Source: Crenothrix polyspora
Lineage (GTDB): Bacteria > Pseudomonadota > Gammaproteobacteria > Methylococcales > Methylomonadaceae
Direction of reading: 5' to 3'
Length of the DNA: 36,614 nt
Assembly: GCA_945903675.1 (NCBI GenBank)
Contig: CAMDOP010000003.1
Span: 1-36,614, forward strand
Shown here: positions 17,182 through 25,296 of the stretch, one piece after another
Layout of the letters: each line of letters opens with the position of its first letter
How positions within the stretch are numbered: the stretch's first letter is position 1
Translations under genes and position numbers: made by a program
The notes under the pieces: generated by a model
Seen by the model: the letters and a program-made list of their open reading frames with translations, nothing else
The model's database searches: none
Told to the model about the DNA's origin: nothing

Positions 17182-17535
17182 TTAACAACTGCTGCCACTA
17201 CAGCAACCGGACTTGACCTTGTCTTCAATTAAAGTAATGGCACACCAGCGAGCCAGTTCGGCACGATTTGGATAACGCCCGGCCAAAGCCACTTCACCAT
17301 CAATTAAAATCAACGGTAAAGCTTCGGCACCAGAACGCTCCAGAAAGCTTTTTACTACGGTATTTTCAGCAAACACCAAAGGTTCTTGCGCCAAATTGAA
17401 TCGCTGGATGTCAGCCCCATTTTGCTTAGCCCAATCCACATCAGCAGAAAACTCAACTAACTGTTGATCAACTTCCACGCCACAAACACCGGTACTGCAA
17501 CATAACGCAGGGTCAAACACTTGAATCGTTGTCAT
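17182..17535 (-). CDS. arsD: Arsenic metallochaperone and weak repressor ArsD
   Basis: 117-residue thioredoxin-fold protein that passes As(III) to ArsA. It has the required N-terminal cysteines (PALCCSTGVC, equivalent to C12, C13 and C18) and a C-terminal SGCCSGSSC tail with two further vicinal or close thiols, as in R773 ArsD. The start is ATG 17535 (MTTIQVFDPALCC); the frame opens further upstream only from a TTG. It is 18 bp downstream of arsC and 7 bp upstream of arsA, so co-translation is likely. Confidence 0.95.
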   Translation of the reverse strand: MTTIQVFDPALCCSTGVCGVEVDQQLVEFSADVDWAKQNGADIQRFNLAQEPLVFAENTVVKSFLERSGAEALPLILIDGEVALAGRYPNRAELARWCAITLIEDKVKSGCCSGSSC

Positions 17536-17553
17536 AATAGAATGCCTTATCAA

Positions 17554-18033
17554 TTAAGGTAATAGGATGCCAATACGATCCAGTTCAGCTTTCAGCCTAG
17601 CAGGATCATTTTTTAATTCAGTAAGTGGTAGCGCCAAAAATTGTTCAATACGATGGCGAAGTATTTTATAAGCCGTCATAAAAGCGGCTTTAATTTCTTC
17701 TTCACTGCCCTCGGCGTGCGCTGGATCTTCTACGCCCCAATGGCTACGCATAACAGGGCCTAAATAAGCAGGACAGATTTCATTAGCGGCATTACCGCAA
17801 ACACTCAGAACGATATCGGGCGTCACGGGCAGATCATTCCAAGATTTACTGTAATAGCCCTCAGTAGAAATACCTTCCCGCTCAAGCTGCGCCAAGGCAC
17901 CGGTATTGAGTCGACCTAGAGGTTTGCTGCCAGCACTAATAGCATGCCAACCTTCTGGAGCAAGATGATTGAAAATGGCTTCGCCCATCAGAGATCGGCA
18001 AGAATTACCCGTGCAAAGAAATAATACATTCAT
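17554..18033 (-). CDS. arsC: Arsenate reductase, thioredoxin-coupled low-molecular-weight phosphatase type
   Basis: Reduces arsenate to arsenite for export. It is of the LMW-PTP fold, not the glutaredoxin-type E. coli ArsC: P-loop CTGNSCRS with nucleophile C7, and the redox pair C79 (LSVCGNA) and C87 (EICPAY), matching C10, C82 and C89 of the staphylococcal enzyme. A catalytic Asp is in EDPAHAEG (D103). This class is recycled by thioredoxin/thioredoxin reductase. The C-terminal 20 residues beyond the core (LKNDPARLKAELDRIG) are a short extra helix. It is second in the operon after arsR. Confidence 0.95.
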   Translation of the reverse strand: MNVLFLCTGNSCRSLMGEAIFNHLAPEGWHAISAGSKPLGRLNTGALAQLEREGISTEGYYSKSWNDLPVTPDIVLSVCGNAANEICPAYLGPVMRSHWGVEDPAHAEGSEEEIKAAFMTAYKILRHRIEQFLALPLTELKNDPARLKAELDRIGILLP

Positions 18034-18061
18034 AGTAGATTACTCATTATAAGGAAAGAAG

Positions 18062-18400
18062 TCAGATGGATTCGCAGCACTTCGAGGCTTTGCTGGTATC
18101 GAAACAAGCTTCGGCATCAGCCGCACAACATTCGGCGGTTAGATAATCAATCAGTGTTTGCATCAAAGTAAGGTGAGCGCGATAACGCTGATAGCGGCCT
18201 TCTTGAGTAACATTGATTAAACCAGCATGGGTCATGGCTTTAAGATGAAAAGATAGGTTGTTAGGTGGCAATTCCAAAACAGCGGCAATCTCACCGGCGA
18301 CTAAACCAGTAGGCGCGTGTCTAACCAACAGTCGAAATACATCTAGGCGAATGCCAGACGCGAGAGATTCAAAAATTTTTGTTGCGTGTAGTTTATCCAT
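18062..18400 (-). CDS. arsR: ArsR/SmtB-family As(III)-responsive repressor
   Basis: Winged-helix repressor that releases its operator when As(III) binds. The recognition region is LPPNNLSFHLKAMTHAGLI (about residues 44-62) with a wing QEGRYQRYRA. The alpha-3 ELCVCD motif of E. coli ArsR is missing (VAGEIAAVLEL instead). Five Cys lie in the C-terminal tail: C91, C92, C99, C108 and C109. This pattern resembles Acidithiobacillus ArsR, where vicinal Cys plus a third one near the C-terminus bind As(III). It heads the operon arsR-C-D-A-acr3; a perfect palindrome lies 16 bp before the start. Confidence 0.94.
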   Translation of the reverse strand: MDKLHATKIFESLASGIRLDVFRLLVRHAPTGLVAGEIAAVLELPPNNLSFHLKAMTHAGLINVTQEGRYQRYRAHLTLMQTLIDYLTAECCAADAEACFDTSKASKCCESI

Positions 18401-18415
18401 AGATCAACTATACAA

Positions 18416-18432
18416 CAATATTTGAAATATTG
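18416..18432. promoter_or_regulatory. Probable ArsR operator
   Basis: CAATATTTGAAATATTG is a perfect inverted repeat with 8-bp arms and one central base, 16 bp before the arsR start. AT-rich palindromes of this size are usual for ArsR-type dimers. A TATAGT on the minus strand (18407-18412) could be a -10 just inside it, though this would leave almost no leader. Confidence 0.6.
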
Positions 18433-18480
18433 AAACAAAGACGTAAGCTATATATCCCTACGTGATTTTAATGTCTCTAA

Positions 18481-18751
18481 TCAGTTCAGCTTATACAAGT
18501 AGAATTGATTTTTATCGATGATGAATGCTGTTGCAACTTGATGATTTTTTAGCCACGCTGTAAAAGTTGCTCCTAAGGATTCGTAGTAGCGCTCACAGCC
18601 AAAAGAAAATAAACATGGCTATTATTTTAGGTGTAAGTCATTTTTCAATGTGCTCTGGTTGAGTGAGATTAGCCGTAATTATCCGACGCAAATAATAAGG
18701 CAGCATTTTTTCACTTACGGGTAGATTAGTTAAAATTTGATCGCCCAGCCA
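18481..18751 (-). pseudogene. Probable gene remnant, two short frames separated by a frameshift
   Basis: This covers most of the 366-bp gap upstream of arsR. On the minus strand a 37-codon stretch (18751-18641; LPVSEKMLPYYLRRIITANL, then TQPEHIEK and TGA) lacks a start codon. A second 44-codon stretch in another frame (18615-18484; ERYYESLGATFTAWLKNHQV and IIDKNQFYLYKLN, then TGA) also lacks a start. Both look protein-like in composition, but open runs of this length occur by chance, so evidence is modest. I do not recognise the parent family. Confidence 0.35.
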
Positions 18752-18766
18752 TTACCCTTTAAAAAA

Positions 18767-19369
18767 TTAAGGCGTACAGTTAATGATAACTTCATGGCTA
18801 TAGCCACCGATCTCTTCATTGTTCAAGATATAAATAGCACTGTAACGGCGTGACTCAGGCTTGCCTAATTGCAATAAAGGTCGCACATCCATAAAAGGTG
18901 AAATACTGGCTCGATGCAGCAACGTCCATTCTGTATCACCTTCTCGCATGCTATAAATATTGACACCATCACTATTATATTTGCTGAAATTTATAACAAC
19001 CACTCCATCAGCTAAATCCTTTCCGTTTAATTCTGGATAAGAGACGCTGAGATCAAGACTGATATTTTTCCCTGCAATATCCAAATAAGCACCCAGTCCT
19101 TCGCTATAAGTAGGTTGTGATTTAATCCTGTGTGACTCTGCACTTACTAAGTTGATGACGTTATCACAACAACCATTTTTATCTGCTGCCTGTTTAGCTT
19201 GTGTCGCGACATTATTGAACTGCTTAATTTTTGCATGAAAATCAGCTTTAGCTGCTGTCAATACCGCCAAATCAGCAGCATTTATTTTATTATTAGCACT
19301 AATTTGAGCTAGAAAATGATCAAACCAATCTAAAAACTCATTATCGGCAACCGGTATAAAATCAGACAT
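18767..19369 (-). CDS. Hypothetical protein with beta-rich C-terminal half
   Basis: 200 residues, no signal peptide or membrane segment seen. The start is supported by AAGGAATT before ATG. The N-terminal 80 residues are helical (DNEFLDWFDHFLAQISANNKINAADLAVL.., then AAKADFHAKIKQFNNVATQAKQAADKNGCC). This resembles proteins that pair such a helical region with a fibronectin-III-like domain, and the C-terminal half (VVVINFSKY, IYSMREGDTEWTLLHRASISPF, YSAIYILNNEEIGGYSHEVIINCTP) is beta-rich in keeping with that. Two adjacent Cys (GCC) and one near the end. Function unknown; the fold statement is inference from pattern. Confidence 0.7.
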   Translation of the reverse strand: MSDFIPVADNEFLDWFDHFLAQISANNKINAADLAVLTAAKADFHAKIKQFNNVATQAKQAADKNGCCDNVINLVSAESHRIKSQPTYSEGLGAYLDIAGKNISLDLSVSYPELNGKDLADGVVVINFSKYNSDGVNIYSMREGDTEWTLLHRASISPFMDVRPLLQLGKPESRRYSAIYILNNEEIGGYSHEVIINCTP

Positions 19370-20246
19370 AATAAATTCCTTAACATAAGAATAATAAACA
19401 TGAATAAATAAAGAGGCAGAGGCTTAAGCTAGCCTTGCCAAAACAACCTCGTAAGGTTTAGCAATTAACATTGCGGATTTAGAGCTTTTCTTAAAACGTT
19501 TTGGAAGCATTTAAACCGCCTACAAAACTTGCTGTGCCGATCCATGGAAGTCTTATGCTTGTTCAGGAACACCCCATGAAAGCTAAGTAAGCGTTATATT
19601 CTGTATAAAAAGACGCCATGGCCTTTTAATAAACATATCAGCCGATTCATAGGCTTTGTATAAACTGGCGTAGGTCTTCATTTAATCGGCATGAATACTC
19701 AAAAAATCGGCACGAGTCTTCCAGTAATAGCCAAGTTTTTCTGGGTAATTAACTAGAGGGGCCACCATTCCATTAAGCATCATCTACCATGGGGGTAAAA
19801 TTTCTTTAGCGTCTATGACATCGCTAGACTTTTAAACCGCAGGCATTCAAATTAAATAATTAAGCCCACCGTTTCGCCAACTAAACTAACTAGCCAACCT
19901 TCTCACTCATTTAATGCCCTACTAGAGACTACAGTAATGAAAGACTGTAAAGATATTTAGCTAACCGATGGGCTTGGATGCAGAGTTTATTCGCCTAACA
20001 CTCATCTGGTCAATCCGTAAAACTACTAACTAGAAACATTAGCTGAAAATAAACTCACCATAGAACCCTAATATTTATTATTTACGTTATAAGCTCATTG
20101 GAATAGGTATTTTTACGTATTTTAATCAGCAAAGGTTTATGTCAATATCTAAACCTATTCAGATACTTAGTAACTTCAAGACGCAACAAGACGATATTTC
20201 TAAGCATATCTGAACCTTTCAGCACTCATAATACGGCTAATATCTC
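19370..20246. other. 877-bp stretch without a supported gene
   Basis: AT-rich accessory DNA between two orphans. One minus-strand frame (19783-19424) contains protein-like pieces (LVNYPEKLGYYWKTRADFL, MKTYASLYKAYESADMFIK, and a 28-codon ORF at 19424-19510 ending KPYEVVLARLA). It carries five internal stops in about 120 codons, which is what random sequence gives, so I do not call a pseudogene. A small inverted repeat AGGTTTA/TAAACCT lies about 90-115 bp before the next gene. No tRNA, insertion sequence or array is visible. Confidence 0.5.
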
Positions 20247-20504
20247 ATGACTTTACGTACTATTATTTCTTGCGACCAATGCAACTTGCGACGGATAAAA
20301 TCACTAGAGTTTCGCCGTGGCATACTAGACAACACGCTTACAGGAAGACGACTATCTGATGGCCGCTCATGGCAAGAAGCAGACTTTGATTACGCCATTA
20401 GAAATGGCTGGCTTTCTAGCTCAAATGGGCAACATATCTGCCCTAACTGCCAGGCTGAAAATAGTGAACAGATAAGAGCTTACGACCAAATGATTTATAA
20501 ATAG
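20247..20504 (+). CDS. Small double-CxxC (zinc-ribbon-like) protein of unknown function
   Basis: 85 residues, cytoplasmic. It carries CDQC near the N-terminus and CPNC near the C-terminus, the spacing of a treble-clef or ribbon in which the four Cys bind one zinc. The middle is polar and basic (LEFRRGILDNTLTGRRLSDGRSWQEADF). No recognised family. No strong ribosome site precedes the ATG. It converges on the DUF1614 gene with 25 bp between the stop codons. It may be a small nucleic-acid-binding protein, but nothing in the context says which. Confidence 0.6.
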   Translation: MTLRTIISCDQCNLRRIKSLEFRRGILDNTLTGRRLSDGRSWQEADFDYAIRNGWLSSSNGQHICPNCQAENSEQIRAYDQMIYK

Positions 20505-20529
20505 CTTTTTTGGCTTAACCATTCCCTTT

Positions 20530-21186
20530 TTAAGCTAATAAAGCCGCAATTAGGCCTGTTAAAAAGATGCCATCGAAGGTTCCCGCGCCACCGATGACTG
20601 CAACAGAGGTTCCTAGCTGAGTAATACTTTTAATGCGTAGTATATCGGCCCCTATTAAGACACCTAGCACACCACTAATGTAAGCTAATAGCGAGGCATG
20701 TTCGGGATCAATGATCATAGCTAATAAAGCCGCACTTAAGGGCGCCAAAAAAATGGGCATACCGACACCAAAACCAGGAATTAATTCACTCGAGTTATAA
20801 CTCAACAGCGTAATGGCAAATACCCCAATGATGATTTTTATGGGGTCAATCAGTTGCAAAGAGATGAAATACAGACTTAAGCCTAATGGGATTAAACAGC
20901 CACCGATATTAACTGCAATAATAACTTTATCGCTGAGCTTAGCTGGAGCTATACCCCAAATGACTTTTTGTATCTCCCATTTAACAGGTATGCCCTGTGC
21001 TGGGTTACGCAATTGCAAGAAGGGTACATTAATGCCACTACCCACTAAGGATCCTATCAGCAATACTAAAGTCTCTTCAGGCGTTAAGCCTAATTTGGCA
21101 AAAGCGATCTGAAAGAGATTGACTTGCAATAGTGCAATAAAAAAAACCGCTAGTATAGAAAACAGTAAGGCATATTTTATAGGCAT
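20530..21186 (-). CDS. DUF1614 integral membrane protein
   Basis: 218 residues with about seven hydrophobic helices. DUF1614 family blocks: AVNIGGCLIPLGLSLYFI, GVGMPIFLAPLSAALLAMI, SGVLGVLIGADILRI and IGGAGTFDGIFLTGLIA. The glycine/aspartate motifs inside helices (GADI, GGAGTFDG) suggest a transport or metal-handling core, but the family has no established function. I start at ATG 21186, preceded by AAAGGA; the longer frame opens only from a TTG. The same-strand Tim44-like gene is 74 bp upstream, so they may share a transcript. Confidence 0.8.
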   Translation of the reverse strand: MPIKYALLFSILAVFFIALLQVNLFQIAFAKLGLTPEETLVLLIGSLVGSGINVPFLQLRNPAQGIPVKWEIQKVIWGIAPAKLSDKVIIAVNIGGCLIPLGLSLYFISLQLIDPIKIIIGVFAITLLSYNSSELIPGFGVGMPIFLAPLSAALLAMIIDPEHASLLAYISGVLGVLIGADILRIKSITQLGTSVAVIGGAGTFDGIFLTGLIAALLA

Positions 21187-21260
21187 CGCTGATCCTTTAT
21201 GAGATGTATTCAATAGTATACCTTTGCCAAAATGGCAGGGTGATTTCTAAGGCTTAAGAC

Positions 21261-22166
21261 TCAATCTTCCAATTGCTGTATACCGTCTAACCACCATTTA
21301 GGCTGCACACTCGCTTTAGGTTTAACAAAATGCCAGATTTCCTTAATCTGTTCAGTAGAGCCGTTGAGGTCTTCGCGCATAATGGCATCAAATAACACCG
21401 TAGCTTGCAGCTCATTGCCTATTTCTCTTACTTCTAACAATTCAGCGTCTAACTTTAGTAAATCAGTAACATTATCAGTAGACGTTGCTTTGAGTTGAGA
21501 TTGAATTTCTGCAAACACTTTGTCCGTGGTTAAGCCTCTGATTTCGGCTAAATCTTTAGCATCCCAAGCTTTTTGCAAAGAACTATAAGCCATTTTCGCA
21601 CCGGCCAAGAAAGCGTTACTATCAAAGCCTTCGGGAACCTTACTTTGTTGTGCATTCTGGCTGGCAGAGGAGTCCATCTGCTTTTTAAATAATAAATCTG
21701 TATTGATACCCGTCTGATTAGACGGCATTGTTTGTGATTGGGCATTATTAGCACTGCGTTGGTAAGACTGCTGTTGCGCAGCACCGGCTTTAGCGGCAAA
21801 TAATTTATACAGCAGATAAGCCATGCCGGCTAAAACCAGAATATCCATAAAATTAATATTCTCAAAAGCGCCGCCGAAGAATAAAGCGCCTAATAGGCCA
21901 CCTAAAGCTAAACCGCCTAGCATGCCCATCATTCCGCCTCGTTGAGACATGCCTTGTCTCGCCATCTGATTCTGAGTCGTTGCCTGCTGTTGACTGGCAG
22001 TACGACTGGGTGGCAATGCTGAACGTTGGAACGGTGCATTATAAGAGGGTCTGCTACCGAAAGAACTGCCGCCACCAAAACGCTTGGCTTCAGCATCGGT
22101 CATTCCCGATAACACTAAGCAAACGCCGATAACCAAGAAAGCAACCATAGAGCTATATTTGTTCAT
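21261..22166 (-). CDS. Tim44-like domain membrane protein
   Basis: 301 residues. An N-terminal signal or anchor (about 5-27, ending TDAEAKRFGGG), a low-complexity Gly/Ser/Gln/Met linker, a short very hydrophobic segment (about 77-120, GGLALGGLLGALFFGGAFENINFMDILVLAGMAYLLYKLF), another Gln-rich linker, then a C-terminal Tim44-like domain from about 180 (FLAGAKMAYSSLQKAWDAKDLAEIRGLTTDKVFAEIQ) ending with KPKASVQPKWWLDGIQQLED. This is the usual architecture of bacterial Tim44-domain proteins, whose role is largely unknown. It is divergent from the second efflux block with 160 bp between starts. Confidence 0.85.
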   Translation of the reverse strand: MNKYSSMVAFLVIGVCLVLSGMTDAEAKRFGGGSSFGSRPSYNAPFQRSALPPSRTASQQQATTQNQMARQGMSQRGGMMGMLGGLALGGLLGALFFGGAFENINFMDILVLAGMAYLLYKLFAAKAGAAQQQSYQRSANNAQSQTMPSNQTGINTDLLFKKQMDSSASQNAQQSKVPEGFDSNAFLAGAKMAYSSLQKAWDAKDLAEIRGLTTDKVFAEIQSQLKATSTDNVTDLLKLDAELLEVREIGNELQATVLFDAIMREDLNGSTEQIKEIWHFVKPKASVQPKWWLDGIQQLED

Positions 22167-22326
22167 GAAATCACCTACGTGAAATTAAGTTGTCATTGTT
22201 TTAGTTTATAATCATGGATCATACCTGTACTTAGCACTTAAGACTAAGCCAAAGCGTTGGTTTTAAAGTATGATGACTACAAGTTAGCTGGATTTTTACT
22301 ACTGTCAATAATATAACATAGGCCGC

Positions 22327-22728
22327 ATGCTTCCAACACTACGCAAATTTTTGATCATTTTTCTAACGATACTGCAATTGTTTGCCCCGTTAGTACATGC
22401 TCATGCGAGTGAATCCTCTAGCAATCAAGGCTTGCATGTACCAGGACTGGAACACTATAGCCTCCACCATGAATCGATTGCTTATAGTAAAGCCCCCGCT
22501 CTTCATGCCTGCATCGATGGCATAATGGTTGGTGTCGGCTTAGGTCTTAAACAAAAGCTAAGTACCACACAAGCAGATACGGACAACGGCTTTTATCTGC
22601 CCATGCAGAGGCCACCCTTATCAATCGTGGCTTTACCATTAAAATGCTATGGTTCAGAACCAGCCCAACCTTTACTGGCTAGGTTATTGTCCTCACCACC
22701 CCCTTCTCGAGCCCCTCCTAGCTTTTAA
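22327..22728 (+). CDS. Small secreted His-rich protein heading the second efflux operon
   Basis: 133 residues with an obvious signal peptide (LRKFLIIFLTILQLFAPLVHAHA, cleavage near residue 26). The mature part has a cluster of His near its start (HAHASES, GLHVPGLEHYSLHHES, LHAC), two Cys, and a Pro/Ser-rich tail (SSPPPSRAPPSF). I do not recognise a named domain. Similar short exported proteins occur at the head of czc-like operons; here it is 98 bp upstream of the outer-membrane factor on the same strand. A periplasmic metal-binding role is inference from the His residues and context. Confidence 0.65.
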   Translation: MLPTLRKFLIIFLTILQLFAPLVHAHASESSSNQGLHVPGLEHYSLHHESIAYSKAPALHACIDGIMVGVGLGLKQKLSTTQADTDNGFYLPMQRPPLSIVALPLKCYGSEPAQPLLARLLSSPPPSRAPPSF

Positions 22729-22744
22729 AGCCACCTCACGTCTC

Positions 22745-22814
22745 AAGATACTTTAGGTATCTTTATAAATAAACGCCAGCGCGCGTTTTTATCCTATCAC
22801 GCGGTGATATCCGC
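22745..22814 (+). promoter_or_regulatory. Three-hairpin leader between the small secreted protein and the efflux genes
   Basis: In 70 bp there are three short inverted repeats: AAGATAC/GTATCTT (22745-22763), AAACGC/GCGTTT followed by TT (22771-22790, terminator-like) and GCGG/CCGC (22801-22814), the last just before the ribosome site of the next gene. Attenuation or differential expression within the operon is a reasonable inference; processing sites are an alternative. Confidence 0.35.
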
Positions 22815-22826
22815 ATTGAGCTTACT

Positions 22827-24146
22827 ATGTTTTTCTTAGACATGTTCAGAAAACCTGAGCCCTATCTCCCGCTAGTGCCAGTTTTTTTTCTAGCAGCACT
22901 ATTATTATTATTATTGGCCTTACCGATACCTGCTCAGGCTTTAGCCTCAGATTGGCTAAAATCAGAAACAGCCCATGCCGTCGATCATCAAGATCCTATT
23001 GTTATTGATGCCACGCTAAACTTGGTTAAGCTCATTGATTTAACCATGGAAAAATATCCGGATACTACTTGGTTATCAGCCTTAGAAGAAGAAGCGGCAG
23101 CGATAAACGACCGGAGTAAAAGTTGGACAGCTGGAGCAACACAAGCTTCCTTGGGCTATCAGTCTATCAGTTCTTTTAAGCTGAACTACGGCACAGTAGG
23201 ACTACAAGTACCTCTTTGGAATTTAGGTCAACGCGATGCCGAACATCAACTGGCCAGCCAAGCAGAAACGAGTGCCGAAGCGCAAGCGGCGGCTATTAAA
23301 TTACGAGTGGCTGGATTAGTTAGAGGTGCTTTATGGGACATGTATCTTGCTAAAATACGCTATGAACAAGCACAATCTGAGCTAGAAATCTATGAGCGCT
23401 TATTAAGCAGCATAAAGCGCCGGGTTGAACTAGGTGACTTACCCCGTGCTGATGAATTATTGGCAAAATCTGAGTTATTGCAGAAACGCTCAACGTTTAC
23501 CATGGCTGAAGCAGAACTCATGCATAGCCGTAAACGCTACACCTCCATCACGCAAATCAACAAAATACCGTTACATTATGAAGAAGCCTTAGTCGCTATA
23601 AAGGATTTCGGACAAAATCATCCTACCTTAGCTGCCATTAATCATCAGATTGAACACAAACGAGCCGAACTTAATGCTCTTAAAGCCATAGGCTCTGGTC
23701 AAAGCCATGCGATTGCTGGCTTACTAAGCGATGAAAGTAATGATCCCCGCAGCAATAAAGCCGAGTTTTTTAATGTAGGTGTCATCGTGCCTTTTGGTGG
23801 CAGTGTTCATGCACAACCCCATATTGCGGCTATTAATGTAGAGCTCAATAAACTCATCGCTGAAAGCGCCCAAATGAACCGTAGTTTAGAGCAAGCCCAT
23901 CACGAAGCTGAACATAATCTGGAAGTTAATCGTGTTGAACTCGATACCGCTAATGAACAGAAAACCGTTTCAGAAGAGTTGTTAACTATGACTCGACTAG
24001 CCTTTTCGGTGGGTGAAATAAATTTATTGGATTTATTAAAAATCGAATCTAGAACCCACCTAGCCATACTTTATGCTAAAGAACGTGCTGTCATGCTACA
24101 ACGAGATAAAGCGCTATATAACCAAGCCGTAGGGATCATGCCATGA
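22827..24146 (+). CDS. TolC-family outer-membrane efflux factor of the second RND system
   Basis: 439 residues. The N-terminal 40 residues contain a long Leu-rich hydrophobic core ending IPAQALASDW, a signal sequence with an unusually long positively charged or polar lead (MFFLDMFRKPEPYLPLV). TolC-type repeats follow: first half with YEQAQSELEIYERLLSSIKRRVELGDLPRADELLAKSELL, second half with QAHHEAEHNLEVNRVELDTANEQKTVSEELLTMTRLAFSVGEINLLDLLKIESR. It is less like canonical CzcC than the 6.9-kb paralogue and has no Cys pair in the first barrel loop. Its stop overlaps the adaptor start by ATGA, so the two are translationally coupled. Confidence 0.85.
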   Translation: MFFLDMFRKPEPYLPLVPVFFLAALLLLLLALPIPAQALASDWLKSETAHAVDHQDPIVIDATLNLVKLIDLTMEKYPDTTWLSALEEEAAAINDRSKSWTAGATQASLGYQSISSFKLNYGTVGLQVPLWNLGQRDAEHQLASQAETSAEAQAAAIKLRVAGLVRGALWDMYLAKIRYEQAQSELEIYERLLSSIKRRVELGDLPRADELLAKSELLQKRSTFTMAEAELMHSRKRYTSITQINKIPLHYEEALVAIKDFGQNHPTLAAINHQIEHKRAELNALKAIGSGQSHAIAGLLSDESNDPRSNKAEFFNVGVIVPFGGSVHAQPHIAAINVELNKLIAESAQMNRSLEQAHHEAEHNLEVNRVELDTANEQKTVSEELLTMTRLAFSVGEINLLDLLKIESRTHLAILYAKERAVMLQRDKALYNQAVGIMP

Positions 24147-25294
24147 ATCGATCTAAGTGCAAGATACAACAAACAAAAGTCAAAACATCGGCTGTATTAT
24201 GTGTGCTCTTAATTAGCTTAGGCAGCGTTGCCACTGCAATTGCCGCTGAAAACACTATCGCTATCAGCCAAGAGTATGTGACTAATTTAGGTATTATTCT
24301 AGGTAAACTCACACCGGCCAAACAAATACCCTTATTAACAGCGCCAGCCAAAGTCGTTATTCCACCCGAGCATGAGTACATCGTCAGTGCGTCACAAGCC
24401 GGACTGATTACTAAACTCAATGCCGCACTGGGCGATACTGTTAAAAAAGGCCAAATATTAGCTCAGCTAAACAGTCCAGACTTTCTATCGATGCAACGTC
24501 TTTATCTGAAAGCCGTCAGCGAAATGCTATTAAGTTCGCTTAGTTATCAGCGTGATCAAAAGCTGGCAGCCGAAGGCGTCATTGCCGAACGACGCTGGCA
24601 GGAAACCAACAGCCTTCATAATACCTTTGTCTCTGAAGTGAATGAGCATAAGCAATTATTAGAAATTGCTGGCATGACTAGCGAGGAAATTAATAGACTG
24701 ACCAAGACCCGTCAATTAAGCAGCCAACTGAATGTACATGCGCCTATTTCAGGAGTGGTCATGGATCGTATGGCGGTAGCAGGTGAACGTATGGATATCT
24801 TGGCACCGCTCTACCGTATCGCTAATCTGGACGAGCTTTGGTTAGAAATTAATATTCCTCATGAACATATAGGCCAAATTAAAATCGGTGATCAAGTTCA
24901 CATTGAAAATAGTCCTATTGATGCAGTAATAACCTTATTAGGGCAAAGCGTTAATCCAGAAAATCAAACCTTACTAGCACGAGCGACGATCAAGGACTCT
25001 AAAGATATTATTAAGCAGCACGCCTCAGTGCGTGCTGGGCAATCGATTAATACCCAAATTATTCAAGCCAGCGATAATGCTGTTTTTAGAGTGCCCAATA
25101 CCGCCATTGCCCAAAACGATGGCCTCGCTTATATTTTTATCCGTACTCAAAACGGTTTTACTGTCAGCCCCATTACTGTTATTGGTAAACAAGGTGATGA
25201 ATCCATCATAAGCGGAAACTTAACAGGTGATGAAAATATTGCTATTAAAGGCGCCGTGGCACTAAAAGCCAACTGGCTGGGCTTAGGAGTTTAA
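24143..25294 (+). CDS. RND efflux membrane-fusion (adaptor) protein of the second system
   Basis: 383 residues. A signal-type N-terminus (KTSAVLCVLLISLGSVATAIAAEN) without a convincing lipobox, unlike the lipoprotein adaptor of the first system. Barrel-sandwich halves ASQAGLITKLNAALGDTVKKGQILAQLNSPDFL and VHAPISGVVMDRMAVAGERMDI flank a helical hairpin (about 115-190), followed by LWLEINIPHEHIGQIKIGDQVHI and a C-terminal membrane-proximal domain. A few Met and His lie near the lipoyl edge but no clear CusB-type N-terminal Met triad is seen. It is coupled by overlap to the outer-membrane factor and 2 bp from the pump gene. Confidence 0.87.
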   Translation: MNRSKCKIQQTKVKTSAVLCVLLISLGSVATAIAAENTIAISQEYVTNLGIILGKLTPAKQIPLLTAPAKVVIPPEHEYIVSASQAGLITKLNAALGDTVKKGQILAQLNSPDFLSMQRLYLKAVSEMLLSSLSYQRDQKLAAEGVIAERRWQETNSLHNTFVSEVNEHKQLLEIAGMTSEEINRLTKTRQLSSQLNVHAPISGVVMDRMAVAGERMDILAPLYRIANLDELWLEINIPHEHIGQIKIGDQVHIENSPIDAVITLLGQSVNPENQTLLARATIKDSKDIIKQHASVRAGQSINTQIIQASDNAVFRVPNTAIAQNDGLAYIFIRTQNGFTVSPITVIGKQGDESIISGNLTGDENIAIKGAVALKANWLGLGV

Positions 25295-25296
25295 TT

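Noticed and set aside
17175..17228. An 18-codon N-terminal extension of ArsA
   Set aside because: It lies inside the arsD coding end; ATG 17174 directly follows the arsD stop and gives the normal ArsA length.
19424..19783. A minus-strand frame with protein-like pieces that could be a decayed gene
   Set aside because: Five internal stops in about 120 codons is what random sequence gives, and no family is recognised; a blastx search would be needed to revive it.
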